DNA from: Phymatolithon calcareum
Lineage: Eukaryota; Rhodophyta; Florideophyceae; Hapalidiales
Length of the DNA stretch: 64,000 nucleotides
Direction: 5' to 3'
Assembly (NCBI GenBank): GCA_977006965.1
Contig: OZ345354.1
Location: 2,046,001 to 2,110,000, forward strand
Part shown: positions 28,470 through 40,659 of the stretch, piece after piece
Layout of the letters: each line of letters begins with the position of its first letter
How positions within the stretch are numbered: the stretch's first letter is position 1
Position numbers and translations under genes: made by a program
Notes under the pieces: generated by a model
The model's database searches: none
The model's input: only the letters and a program-made list of their open reading frames with translations
Told to the model about the DNA's origin: nothing

Positions 28470-31400
28470 TGTAAGCCGTGGTGTGGGTTCGCCGTTCGGC
28501 GAACGGGACGGGATGGATAAGAGACTTCAACGTGAAGGATGGTGCGCAGGCGGGGGAGTTGCACGGTCTGTTGGTACAGTAGTTGCCGCGGTCGGCAATG
28601 GGTTGGGTTCAACTGCTGGCAGTTGGGTCCTGGGGCACAAGAGATGAATATGGCAGCGGCGCGGAGTTTTGGGGGCGGTTCTCGGCGTGACCAGTGTCAC
28701 GGCGGCCACCTTCCACAAGCTCTGAGCCGGGCTGACGGACTGGAAGTTAAAAATGGGAAACAAGGCTTTATATGAAAGGAATCTCGATGAATCTCAGCTA
28801 GACCGCTGCAGGCGAGATTCGGTGTATTTCACAGTGGGGACACACGTGGCACGGGGCACGGAGCTCGAGAAAGAAATGGATCTGGCAATCTCCCGTTTCC
28901 GGATATAGATATCGTTATGCTTTCCACGGATATTGATGATGCGACTTACAGACGAATGATGAAATTATTTATGTTTTATTGACAAGAGGTGTAAAGTGCA
29001 TGGGTATCAAAATGGATCAAAATGAAGGGCGGGCTGCTTTGATGAATATCATTTAAATGAGATTTGGTCATGGTTTTTCAGTTTTGTAGCCCACTCTGTC
29101 ACGCCGCTTTTTACGGAAAAAATGAGGTGTGTGGCCGTTCGTGACATTGCCCGTCACGATCGTACACACGAATGATATTCATGTTTGTCCCCGGCGCTTT
29201 ACGTTTTTCCATCAAACAAGGATTTTGTTGACGACGTCGATGTTTGTCGACAAGCACAGTGCTGCGCTGGCTGCATCGGTTTAGCGCAGCATTACGAGCG
29301 TACGACATATTTTCCTGCTGGTCACACGTGAAGAGAAATGGAAGCTGAGCGAACTTTTGAGCCAACATAGCTCTCCTGCGCATGCGCCAGAGCAAAGTTC
29401 AGTGATAGACGTCAAGCATGAAGCTCCAGTACTGTCTCACATATATGCCCTGATTCACCGTACGGTAATAAAAACGTTCGTCATGCTCGTGATGCATTCG
29501 TTGTCCTGTTGCCGTTGTGGACTGAAAAATGGCACACGCGAAACCGTCAGAAAAGTTTTAACGATCGAACGCAGTGTCAAATCTGTCGTGCAGTACTAAG
29601 GGAGTATCTCCTCATGAAGTTCAGCCCACGTGTTTCCACTCAGAGTGCCTACTGCTCATTAGTGGCCAATTCAGTGAGGACTGATAAATGGCATAGAAGC
29701 TGCCACTCTGACATGAATCAGCGGATATCGATTTCAAAACTGTTATATTTTAGGCAGATGCTGCCAATTTAGACAAACGCCACCACATGGCAAGGCATTT
29801 ACCGCAAACCGCACGAGCAAATGCCCATCCCTCCACCTCCTTGCATAGACTTAAATTGAGGGATTTGAAGAAAAAGAATTTTATCCCACCTCTCTCAGAT
29901 CGCCACACGGATTATCTTCGTCGGCACCGCGGAAAAAAATGCTGACAGTATAAGCCGTAGTGAACTGTCACGCTTTGCGACAGCTGTCGGAAAACGCCTT
30001 TGTCTGCCAAGTGGCTCCACTGCTTTCCGTGCCTCAACCAACCGCATTTCGCGTTGTGTGCATGTAAGCATATTTCCATTACAGTTCGGGATGGTAGAGT
30101 AAAGAGTCCCTGCAGAACTTGTGCATTTGAAAACAAGCCGGCCGGAAGAGATATTTACCCCCTCAGGAGCGGTATCAAACACAGCCCTAGTATTGCGTGC
30201 TTTGTTTTTTACAAAGTGCGTGTGTTTACCAAGCTCGCACCCGCATGGGTGGCGACGACTCAGCTCGACCAACAGAAGCAATCCCCTGCCTCCACAGCCA
30301 GATGCAGCTAATTTCATCATGCGCCATGTAAAACTCATTACAAGTACGTGCTGTGAACAGTTGCGAGAAATCCGAATTTACTTTGAATTGAGAGATATGT
30401 ACAGTATTATCTCAATCCACCTACAGTACCTTCTCTAAATTCAATCTGTAATGGCCTCGTCCGAATATAGATTACGCTATCCTCATTACCTCTCTTGCGC
30501 TTTGTTACCTCTGTCGAGCAATCGATGGGATGGCATGACGGATCGGCACCAGATATGCACTGCAGGTGATTTCTGAACTACGTGCACTTTCGTTCCTTCT
30601 TTACAGCAGAAAGCGTTAATTTAACGCCATAACTTACCCTACTGGAGCAAGTTCTTATTGTTCAATAATTGGAGTATCTCTACGGGTTTCTCCCTGCGCA
30701 GATCTTCTACCGTTTCGCCACGCACTCTTCCGACGAACTACCGTCGAAAGGCAGTCCGACCAGAACAGAGTAGAATTAAGTGCTCCACGGGCTCCTTGCG
30801 CAACTTGCGCATTGGGTCGTAGAGTAGATGTTCATCCTCGCTGCGTCCATGGTCAAAGGATGCCTACAGTAGTCGGACAGCAATTCATTATGATCTGACA
30901 GAGTACTACCTCTGCACGTCTCTGATACGTGCTCTGATGTCTGTATTTGTTCATTCGATTCAATTCTTGTCTGCGACATCGTCACCATGTCAAATTACCA
31001 TGGGAAGGGTACAAGATTGAAAGTTGGTGGTGCGAAAGCACTCATTTTACCTTTTCGCAAGTCTTCATTGAACAAATTATTAGTGTACTTGTGCACGAAA
31101 AATAGTTGCGTGGGATGGAATTGCCGTGAGGAAGAGCAGTAGGCAGAGAAGGGCACTTTCCGTTGCTCAGAAGCAGTATCGCGCTGCTGTAATCTAAGCG
31201 GAACAGAATAAAGTGAATCACAGGTTTGTAAGCCGCGACTGTTGAGTAACACAAATTGTACTATCTAAGAAAGTCTGCCAAGCTAGGCACAGGGGAGAAC
31301 AACGTTGTTGAAAGGCTGTAGTATAAGCTACGTTTTCCGCACGTACAAGACCATCGCACCCAACGCACTTCCAGTTATATACCGCCCGGTCATACAGTAA

Positions 31401-31699
31401 TACTCTGATTGTTACGGCGTGTACATGCGCACTTGCCGGTCGCCTCATAAGTCAAGTTGAATAACTAATGCGTATATTTCTCGCTCACTACCGACAGCGA
31501 GTTTATCAATCCGTTGGGGACTGACAGTCGAATGGAGGTACCGTTGGCAGTTAGATGTGGAGTCCGATTGTTAGCAAAGAAAGTCTACTGGTGTGGATTA
31601 CGAACGGTGTGAAATGCATTGTGTCTCGCGCTGACACGTCGCATACCTTGAGAGAATGTAGACAGACAATCAGAAAAATGTTGACTGAAGTAGGGACTA
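28470..31699. other. 3.2 kb gene-poor stretch
   Basis: No convincing gene, RNA or repeat is visible. Open frames on both strands are short and overlap each other without protein-like composition. The right half (about 29.9-31.3 kb) may contain very old repeat debris. Confidence 0.3.
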
Positions 31700-33159
31700 C
31701 TTAAGCGGTGACGGAAGTCTTTCTCGAGGAAGTCACTGCGATCAACTTTATCAGCAATAAATCAAAAATAAACTTACTTTTCCGACGAAAGTCAGCAATG
31801 TATTCACACTGCCGAGCGACCATCCATTGCGCATCATTGGATTGGACCACCCTTGCTGAAGTCACTACATTCCCCTCAGAATTTCTGACCAAGCGAGCAG
31901 CAAGCAATCTTGCCGAAAGCAAGACATCCCTCCTGGAGGTTCTGCCCAACCAAGTTGTATGGGCATCAGGTATCTGCCGTAGAACCCGTCGTTCAGCTCC
32001 TGGATACTCACGACAGTACAGGTTCCACATTTCGAATAGTCAAAGTTCAGACAAATACGAAACAATAGAACGGGATTCTTCGATGTAACGTGTGCGAAGC
32101 CTCATTCTCTAGGACCTCCCAAATATCGCAAACCATATGCTAAGTCTTGTTTCATCAGTTTCTCTTCAACTGATATTAATTAGTCCTCGGATATAGTCTG
32201 ATACAGCGAGTGGTGCGCTATGACTTATCGCTCCAGAGATGAAGGTGAACACTGCCCAGAGTCTCTCAAAAAAGACAACCCCCGACGGAAGTAGATTAAC
32301 CTTCCCCTGCTTCGATATCGAGAGATGCTTTCCACTCCTCCAGCATCAAAAGTTAGCTGCTCGTGGATGCTAGGGACACCGTGCATTAGCTTGTTCGAGG
32401 CCCCTCGGAGTGCATTTAACTTTTCTTTGCATTGAACTTGCAACTGTATGCATGGGGATGGTATTCGATCGCCTTCAATGGGGGACTGAATCAGACCCCA
32501 GCGAAGAAATTCTGGAACCATACTGGCGCTCCGTACTTGGTTCCCATCCGCAGTGGGACAACAAATAAGAATTCCATTTTCACCTTTCTGTAGAGTAATG
32601 TACATCGGAAGCGTTGTTGCTCGGGCAAACACTATGCTACAGAAACGAGCTTGGTGCACTGATCACCGAGCTGCAAAATGTGGCGCAATGAACACACAAT
32701 GACGCCTCGCTACCGGGGGTCGTCTACGGCGAACAATACAGGAGTGCTGCAATTTAGATGGGATATCTGAGATCCTAAGTTTTTACGCCCGCCCCTCTGG
32801 CGGTGCGTTTTCGTAAGCTACGCAAAGGTAGGTAGCAACTGAGGAAGCCTTGCCCATATCTTTGGAAGTCTGTGGGGCTTTTAAATAAACTTTGCTCAAA
32901 AAAAATTATGCTACAGAAGTAACCGCACGGCTGCTAAACCAGTTACTTTCTGTAAAGAAGACTTACGGCTCGCACGGGGGTATTTTGCAGCCAAGGCGCA
33001 AGTTTTGGAACCTACAAACACCGTTTGGGTTGTTGTAGTGACAAATCAAGGTCAAGTAACAACTCTTTGTCGCTACACCGCAAACCTGATTGGTGCTGAT
33101 AATTATCAGCAGCTGACACTGCTCGAGTCTCAGAGACTTCTCGAAGCGTTTCAGAAAGA
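31700..33159. other. Degenerate coding debris, probably transposon-derived
   Basis: Minus-strand frames at 31701-32030, 31865-32065 and 32225-32659 overlap and switch frame (for example QELNDGFYGRYLMPIQLG running toward RTSRRDVLLSARLLAARL), which looks like an old gene with several frameshifts. I cannot assign a family. Confidence 0.25.
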
Positions 33160-33280
33160 CTTTTGTTAAAGCAAAGCTTCTGCAACCAACTGTGCACGAT
33201 GCCGTGCGAGCGTGCCGTTCCCTCGTATTATTGGTTGGCCAAACAGGTCAACTATCGAGGTGAAGTTTCACGCGGTACAC
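33160..33280. repeat. Short repeat R2, copy 1
   Basis: This stretch is nearly identical to 39728-39835, including AGCAAAGCTTCTGCAACCAA and CAACTATCGAGGTGAAGTT. It is an unclassified dispersed repeat. Confidence 0.75.
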
Positions 33281-33415
33281 GAAATGCCATGGATGCTATT
33301 GAAGAAGCGGAGCAGACGTTGGTCGCCTGAGCCTTCGGACCAATCCCGAAAAAACTGATCAAGAGACCACCCATCCTGTACATCATAAAGTCGGTCGAGA
33401 TAGGAGAAAATTCAG

Positions 33416-33910
33416 GAGTTCCAAATGCTTGACGATCCTCGCGAAGAAGCTCGAGCAAGTTGGGACGAAATGCAACGAATAAGTAGTGACCAACTGGCAA
33501 TGAAAGGATACTATACGACCGATTTCGCACGCACTGAGATCTCTCAAATTCCCTGCTCTCAAGCAGGGAATCTCTTTGAATTCTCAGACTGTCTTGCTCA
33601 TCAAGGACGAAAGAGACATTTTGAAATCTAACAGGATAGAAAAATGCGGTATCACCCGGCATGAGCTATGCCTGTGATCTTTCGACTTTCAAAAGTACGT
33701 CATCGTCCATTTTACCAATGCAATCCGGAATATTGAGGAGTAAAGCACTCAAGACTTGGAAATGATGCAGCTGTGAAGTAAGGGTTTAATCGGCTGTCTC
33801 CTCTAAGTGCCACACTGCCTGAGGATACGTGCTGCGCAACCGTGCCAATATGGACTCTCTCGGGGAGCTCCTTTCGGTGACTAAAACAGCACTGGGCCGT
33901 GCTCCACAAA
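33416..33910. repeat. Dispersed repeat R1, copy 1 (empty site)
   Basis: This is the reverse complement of the R1 copy at about 40660-41714. Shared blocks include ATCGGTCGTATAGTATCC, CCCTGCTCTCAAGCAGGGAA, itself a short hairpin at about 33552, and AACCCTTACTTC (inverted). Copy 1 lacks the 545 bp insertion of copy 2 and so shows the original sequence across that site. It is probably transposon-derived, class unknown. Confidence 0.75.
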
Positions 33911-34109
33911 GGCCTGAAGAAGTTTCTCCAACGAAAAGGAGCTACGAGCGGAAACTACCAAGTTAGAGAACTTTTCACTCATCGGCTACACATATACGGG
34001 ACAGCTACTTCGAGCAGAGCAATACAGAAGCAATAAACAGTACCAGCTGAAACGTTCCTCTCTTACTGCCGTAGCATTTAAGAAAGTCTAAAAACAGATT
34101 TAGAGACCA
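33911..34109. other. 3' flank of fabG
   Basis: There is no gene here. This is a short downstream region of the minus-strand fabG gene. Confidence 0.3.
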
Positions 34110-35376
<1,267 letters not shown>

Positions 35377-36834
35377 ATGGCCGCGTTCGTCACTGGCGCT
35401 GGCGCCCGCGTTGGGTCAACTGTGAGCGCTTTCGCTGGAACCGCCGTATGCGTCGCCGCTCCTGCGTCCCCTGCCTCCGTCGCTCCAACAATGCGCGTGC
35501 TCGATGGACTTGATACGGTAACCCAGCAGCCGTACACTTTCTCCCGGTACATTCTCGGCCCCTTCCAAGGTATCACCCTCTCTCCTGTTTCTGGTGAGTC
35601 GGAGCGCTCGGATGCAATGAATGCTTGTTACCGTCATGTATTTGGCAACGCGTACATCATGGAAGAGGAGCGCGCAGAGCTTGCAGTTGCGGAAAGTCAG
35701 TTCAAACTTGGTGCACTCACCGTCAAGGAGTTTGTTCGCGCCCTTGCCAAATCGTCCGCCTATCGTACCCGATTCTTTGAAGGCGCGTCCCAGTACCGGT
35801 TCATTGAGCTTAATTTCATGCATCTGCTCGGTCGCTCCCCGGATTCTTTCGCGGAGATGTCTGAGCATAACAATCGCTGCCTCAGCGAGGGATATTGTGA
35901 GGAAATCGACTCGTATCTTGACTCTAACGAGTATAACACTGTCTTCGGGGAGGATACGGTTCCATTCCTGCGCTTCCGTGGAGCGTACACGCCGTGCGAC
36001 TCCTTCAACAAACAGTGTGCACTTAAGGGAGGATGGGCTAACTCGGACAAGGCCATGGGTGGTGCTGCACTCTCTGGCTACAATGGTTCCGACGGTCGTC
36101 AAATGTCCAGCCTTATCTCTTCGTATGTGAGCGGCACAACAACGCCGTATGAAGCTGTCGCTGAGAACACCCCGCTCAAGAGCACTGCGCCGAACTGGTA
36201 TGCCGCACCGGATCCAGCGATTGCGCCAACTCCTGGCTTCGTGTCCGAGGCGGAGGTGAGCGCGGCCGAGCAGCGCGTCAAGGCTCTCCAAGCGCAGTAT
36301 GACGCAGAACTCGCACGAAAGAATGGTCCTGGTGGAAAAGATGCGTTGGCGCCATTCCGTGAGATGGTCCGCGAAATGGGCTCTCAGCTCGATCGTGGAT
36401 TCGCGTATTCTGGTGGTGATCCCACCCTGGCTAACCCGTATGCCAAGTTGCTCGATCGGGACGAGAGCGCGCTTTCACAAGTCGGGTACAAGTCGAGTGA
36501 CTACAAGCGCTACATGGCACGTTTGGAGAATGATTCGTTGTCCCGTACTGAACGCGACTTGGAAATTGCTAAGGGGGAGCTTCGTGTTCTGGAAAAAGCG
36601 CTCGCGAAGAGCACCCCTGTTACCCCTGAGGTCCTGCTTCCTGGACAGATCGAAGCTGCGACTACAATTGTAGCAAAAGCACGAGCTAAGACCGAGCGTC
36701 CTAAGATTACCAGTGTGCCAGGAGCAAAGCCTGCCGTGCCTACGCCTGCAGTGGAGGAGGAGACTAACCCTGTAAGTCAGTTTGTGCAATCGTTAGGGAG
36801 CTTCTTTTCCAACCCGTTTGCCAAGAAGGAGTAG
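35377..36834 (+). CDS. Phycobilisome linker polypeptide, nuclear-encoded
   Basis: This protein links phycobiliprotein hexamers in the phycobilisome on the stromal face of thylakoids. It has 485 codons and no intron. A 40-50 residue Ala/Val/Ser/Thr-rich leader looks like a plastid transit peptide. Residues about 75-215 match the PBS linker domain (pfam00427 type): AMNACYRHVFGNAYIMEEER, then ESQFKLGALTVKEFVRALAK, FFEGASQYRFIELNFMHLLG, and EIDSYLDSNEYNTVFGEDTV. The remaining ~260 residues are not that domain: a Gly/Ser-rich stretch, two short charged heptad-like segments (AEQRVKALQAQYDAELARK; RDLEIAKGELRVLEKALAK) and a Pro-rich tail ending FFSNPFAKKE. The extension suggests a red-algal rod-associated linker and not a plain cyanobacterial one. 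It is convergent with EF-Ts. Confidence 0.93.
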   Translation: MAAFVTGAGARVGSTVSAFAGTAVCVAAPASPASVAPTMRVLDGLDTVTQQPYTFSRYILGPFQGITLSPVSGESERSDAMNACYRHVFGNAYIMEEERAELAVAESQFKLGALTVKEFVRALAKSSAYRTRFFEGASQYRFIELNFMHLLGRSPDSFAEMSEHNNRCLSEGYCEEIDSYLDSNEYNTVFGEDTVPFLRFRGAYTPCDSFNKQCALKGGWANSDKAMGGAALSGYNGSDGRQMSSLISSYVSGTTTPYEAVAENTPLKSTAPNWYAAPDPAIAPTPGFVSEAEVSAAEQRVKALQAQYDAELARKNGPGGKDALAPFREMVREMGSQLDRGFAYSGGDPTLANPYAKLLDRDESALSQVGYKSSDYKRYMARLENDSLSRTERDLEIAKGELRVLEKALAKSTPVTPEVLLPGQIEAATTIVAKARAKTERPKITSVPGAKPAVPTPAVEEETNPVSQFVQSLGSFFSNPFAKKE

Positions 36835-37498
36835 ACATTTAGTATTTTGTGGATACTTTGGTTACAAATTGGTCAGAAGAGATGGAGAACGGGGATTGCG
36901 GGATTGGCCCTTCTCACAGGTGCCCTTGATTCGCACAGGCGTAATTAAACAGTTTGTTTTCACCTTCAAAGCGCATCGTGCGTTACAAGCGTTCATGGGC
37001 ACAGGAACGCCTGTCCAAATTTTTTGCCTGTGAGACAAGTCGATCTGAATTGCGTACTCGCCCACGCAAGTGCAAAATGCGTTCTGTTTGGATTTCGGAA
37101 GATCATGTTGCGTATTTCCGTACCTTTGTCAGTGAGCAATAGACACACGGCCAGCACGCGCGTTAAGAATCGAGTTCATTTCTTCGGTGGAGTTTGCATC
37201 TATCTCAAGCCTCCATTTTCTGCGTGAGCACGAAGAACATATACTTGGGAAACGTGAACTATATTCTGTGCAACAGGCTTATCGACCATAAGCTCAATTC
37301 GACAGATATGCAATTCGCAAGGGATTTTTTTTCTATTGCACGGAGATCAAGGGGCGTCGTTTAAATCAGGAAGAAGTACGAGCCTTCGGTAGTTTCGGAT
37401 GGTTGCTCTTTGGTGAAGGAAAAAAAACTCGGGAGTCGATGAAGTCTACTGTGCCTGCACTTCATGATATCTGGGAGAATATTAATATTCGCGGATCT
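36835..37498. other. Convergent 3' spacer between linker and EF-Ts genes
   Basis: About 660 bases lie between two converging genes. No further gene is recognised. Short plus-strand frames here have no support. Confidence 0.4.
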
Positions 37499-38485
37499 TT
37501 AACTGATCGCAAATCTCTTAAACCCAACAATACTTGCTTCCGCCCCCGCGTCCGCAGCAAAAGAGTCTGAGACCGATCTACTCTTTCCTTCGTATCCGAC
37601 TTTCTCGACAAGCATCTCCTGCTCCATGAGACAGACTTCCGCATACCACTTTTGCATCCTTCCCTCTACTATCTTCTCAACCACCGCCCCTTTCTTTCCT
37701 TGTTGCACTGCCGCGTCCCGTAATACCCCGCTCTCCCGCGCAATGTCCTCCGTACTTAACATATCGCGGCGCACAACAAGCGGTGCGGCAGCCGCCACAT
37801 GCATCGCAACGCGCATGCCGACCTCGTTAACAATATCGACCCCCGCCCCGCGCACAGCAACAAGAGCACCAATACGACCAGCACATGTCCCGCCGTGTGC
37901 GTACGCAAGCACCCGACCATCGTCACCCGCGGAAAGGACGTGCGCACGTCCAATTTTAACACCCTCTCCAAGCGCGCCGGTCGCGTCTGCGAGCGCCGCT
38001 GCGACATGAGCGTCGTGGAGCAGAGCACCTGCGGCATCGCCGGGACCGAGCGAGAGAACCGAATTGCAGATGTCTTGCAAAAGCCCGTTGAAACGTTCGG
38101 TGCGGGCCACAAAATCAGTCTCGCAGCGAAGTTCGACCAGAGCGCCTAATGTGCCGCATGGTGCCACCACTGTACCAACGAGACCTTCGTGTGTGGCGCG
38201 AGCAGCCCGTTTTGAAGACAGCTCCGCACCGCGTGTTCTCAAGGCATCAATAGCACGCTCTGGGTTGTTATCATGTTCCAGCAAAGCGGACTTGATCGCT
38301 GTTATTGGTGCACCGGTCTGTGCACGAAGCTCTTTTATAAGCGATAGTGGGACCGTGGCGGCTGGGGCGGACGAGGACGCAATGCAGAGGGATCGAAGTG
38401 AGAGTGGAATCTGGGAGGCGGGAAAATGTCGGAGACACCGGAGGAGCGACATTTTTAGAATTCGCAGAGCCGTCAGATATTTCAA
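37499..38485 (-). CDS. Elongation factor Ts, probably mitochondrial
   Basis: EF-Ts is the guanine nucleotide exchange factor for EF-Tu. It has 328 codons. The N-terminal UBA-like domain follows a leader: LIKELRAQTGAPITAIKSAL then EHDNNPERAIDALRTRG. The EF-Ts signature is present: LVELRCETDFVART, with the TDFV motif that displaces magnesium from EF-Tu. The dimerisation-like half follows with GRIGALVAVRG and GMRVAMHVAAAAPL. The C-terminus (LMEQEMLVEKVGYEG) also fits. The first ~48 residues are Arg/Ser/Leu-rich without clear acidic residues (MKYLTALRILKMSLLRCLRH), a probable mitochondrial presequence. Red algal plastid genomes usually keep their own tsf, so the nuclear copy is likely mitochondrial. 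It is Ala/Val-rich with high GC, like the other host genes. Confidence 0.93.
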   Translation of the reverse strand: MKYLTALRILKMSLLRCLRHFPASQIPLSLRSLCIASSSAPAATVPLSLIKELRAQTGAPITAIKSALLEHDNNPERAIDALRTRGAELSSKRAARATHEGLVGTVVAPCGTLGALVELRCETDFVARTERFNGLLQDICNSVLSLGPGDAAGALLHDAHVAAALADATGALGEGVKIGRAHVLSAGDDGRVLAYAHGGTCAGRIGALVAVRGAGVDIVNEVGMRVAMHVAAAAPLVVRRDMLSTEDIARESGVLRDAAVQQGKKGAVVEKIVEGRMQKWYAEVCLMEQEMLVEKVGYEGKSRSVSDSFAADAGAEASIVGFKRFAIS

Positions 38486-39114
38486 AGCGTGCTTGTCTAT
38501 CTGGTTGCAGTTTCCCGTCGTTGTCTACTGGCCGATACCAAATTCGGCATCTCCGATGATGGTCCAACACAGAAATTTACCGTTACACGTTGTACATGTG
38601 GCATATGTGCCTTCTTTTTATTGGGTGCATTCAGGATCAGGTAAGGTTTTGGAAGAGGAAGGATGCTAAAGGGCCATCATACGCACCGCCATCGATATCA
38701 AGAAATTTTGTCATCAGAGGTTTGCCATTAGTGTATTGCAGATAATCAATTAGTCCACACCTGCATCGTGGACACGCGCATTCAAGCTGGATTTACATTG
38801 CGGCATTGAATTGCCGCTGGGGTGCGAACGTTTCCTCGATTAAAATTGGTTGTTCTGTGTGTCCCGCCACAGATATTTTCCTCCAAGCGAGCGAAATATT
38901 TGTGCCGAGTGCATTTCAAAATTATCTCACAGTTATTACCTGAACGATGAGGCGGCGCCCAAATCAAGTACAAAGATAGTACGCCTGATTGAACATGTCT
39001 CGGCGATGAGCAAGCAACGGATGACACTGTCATTTCACGTGCAGCGGGCCCGTCCTCACAGCCTATTCCAAGCTATCGAAGGAGGCCCTGAAGTATCTGG
39101 CAGTACGTACACCT
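38486..39114. other. Upstream of EF-Ts; weak transposon-like reading
   Basis: The first ~150 bases should hold the EF-Ts promoter. From about 38945 a plus-strand frame (DEAAPKSSTKIVRLIEHVSA) may be the left part of the degenerate coding fragment that continues at 39115 in another frame. Confidence 0.3.
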
Positions 39115-39507
39115 TTGAACATGGTCACAACAAACAACAGCGCAGTTCATGCGTTTTCGCGATTTGATTACAAAGCGCGATATTTTACGACTGAGCCGCA
39201 CTTGATGTCATATTTTCTTGACGATCCGGAACGTTGCTCTCAGTTCGAAACGGGTCAGCTCAAGAAAGCGCTTTCCAGAAATTGTACCCCAGGAATTAAA
39301 GTTTCCGATCATACGCAGTTGGCGACTCAGGATCATATCACTGAACTCGCAGTACGCCACAAGAGTGTTTCGGACAATGAAGAATTAATGCCGAGTACGA
39401 TGATAACGAACATCCTGGGGAGTCAGCGAATTTTTTCTTCATGGGGATTTGATTTGAACCTCACTTTCGGGCCTGTGCTCGGAGGATTAGCCCTAAAGGC
39501 GGATTGA
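39115..39507 (+). pseudogene. Transposon-derived coding fragment, left copy
   Basis: The reading DDPERCSQFETGQLKKALS followed by CTPGIKVSDHTQLATQDH is closely matched by a minus-strand frame at 40261-40512 (DDTERCSQLEMDQLKK and CTPEIKVPEHTQLTIQHH). That copy continues with a Cys pair (GCYSC) and later Cys/His, suggesting a C-terminal zinc-binding region of a transposase. Here the match is cut by a large inverted repeat starting at 39332, beyond which the frame is not meaningful. Confidence 0.5.
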
Positions 39508-39650
39508 CGAGTGTGCTTAACAAAGCCTCAAATCATATCCTCATGAAGAAAAAAACTCGCTGAGTCCCAGGTATGTTTGTTTTCATCGTACTCGGCATTA
39601 CTTCTTCCTTGTCCGAAACACTCTTGTAGCGTACTGCGAATTCAATCATG
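39332..39650. repeat. Large foldback: ~130-bp inverted arms, ~53-nt loop
   Basis: The left arm (39332-39467) and right arm (39521-39650) are inverted copies at roughly 85 percent identity, sharing CAAGAGTGTTTCGGACAA, ATGCCGAGTACGATGA and TTTTTTCTTCATG. It interrupts the transposon-derived reading at 39115, so it is likely a foldback or MITE insertion. A transcript would form a long hairpin. Confidence 0.85.
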
Positions 39651-39727
39651 TAACAAAGTTACTGATCTTCTACATGGGACTCAAGACCCTCTCTCGAGTC
39701 TTACTCACAAGCAATGAATAACGACTA

Positions 39728-39835
39728 GTGTTGAAGCAAAGCTTCTGCAACCAACTGTGCATGATGCCATTCGAGCATGCCATTCTTTCGTATTATTGGC
39801 TGGCCAAACAGGTCAACTATCGAGGTGAAGTTACA
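39728..39835. repeat. Short repeat R2, copy 2
   Basis: This is nearly identical to 33160-33280 in the same orientation. The small plus-strand frame starting at 39728 is a reading of this repeat. Confidence 0.75.
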
Positions 39836-40260
39836 CGCACAGCCACTACAGCAATAGTATTCTCTCGAGATCCTCATTCCAGCTTCAGATTTAGTACTTT
39901 AGCCTGTTCAGTTTTTCCTTCCAATCGAAAGGGAGGACAACAGAACATCAACCCAGAACAAACACCTTAATAAACAAGGACGTCAACTTCTTGTTTCCAC
40001 CTCGCTTCACTTGGTGATCTATCCAAGCAAGCAACCTCAGTTGGCTCTCTTTGCCGCGATCGCCACGATATCTTCCGTGGGTTCCCGGCATAGTATCCTC
40101 CTGTTGCATTCATTTCATTCCGCGTCGGTGTACCCCCGACGCCTCAAGTCATCCATTTCGTTTTGCCGACATCGTCAGCATTCATGACGAATTTCATCAA
40201 CTAGTAGCACGCCCGGCGACATCATGTCGCCGGGGGACACTAAGATGTCACGCAGTTAGA

Positions 40261-40512
40261 CTAGTCAGTCGCATGACATGTAGTATCAATCCATAGAGTA
40301 CGAACATCAAGTGTCCCATCCTGAATAGCGGGACGGCATGAATAACAACCACGGCCATCTCCTCTCTTACAAATCAGATGATGCTGAATTGTCAACTGGG
40401 TGTGTTCGGGAACTTTAATTTCTGGGGTACAATTTCCGAAATGCGATTTCTTAAGCTGATCCATTTCTAACTGAGAGCAGCGTTCTGTATCGTCAAGAAA
40501 AAACGGCTTCAT
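40261..40512 (-). pseudogene. Transposon-derived coding fragment, right copy
   Basis: The minus-strand frame starts MKPFFLDDTERCSQ and includes HHLICKRGDGRGCYSCRPAI and a final Cys-His (TTCHATD). It is a second copy of the fragment at 39115. The Cys/His spacing resembles the C-terminal zinc region of some DDE transposases, but I cannot name the family. A further minus frame just upstream (40493-40675, ending in VAMAHEAVFS) may be the preceding part in another frame. Confidence 0.45.
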
Positions 40513-40659
40513 GTGCCATCGCCACTGAAAAATATTTCAGCCAAAATCGATTCCAATCGGGCGATAGAGCAGTAAACCATCCCTCGTCCCGACAACCCTC
40601 AGGAACAATGAATACGTGGGTATCACTTTTTCTCCCTTGTTCGTCGCAACGTCTATCGT

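Noticed and set aside
35416-36291. Long minus-strand ORF (291 codons) opposite the phycobilisome linker
   Set aside because: It is the antisense shadow of a clear linker gene with high GC; its reading has no domain sense.
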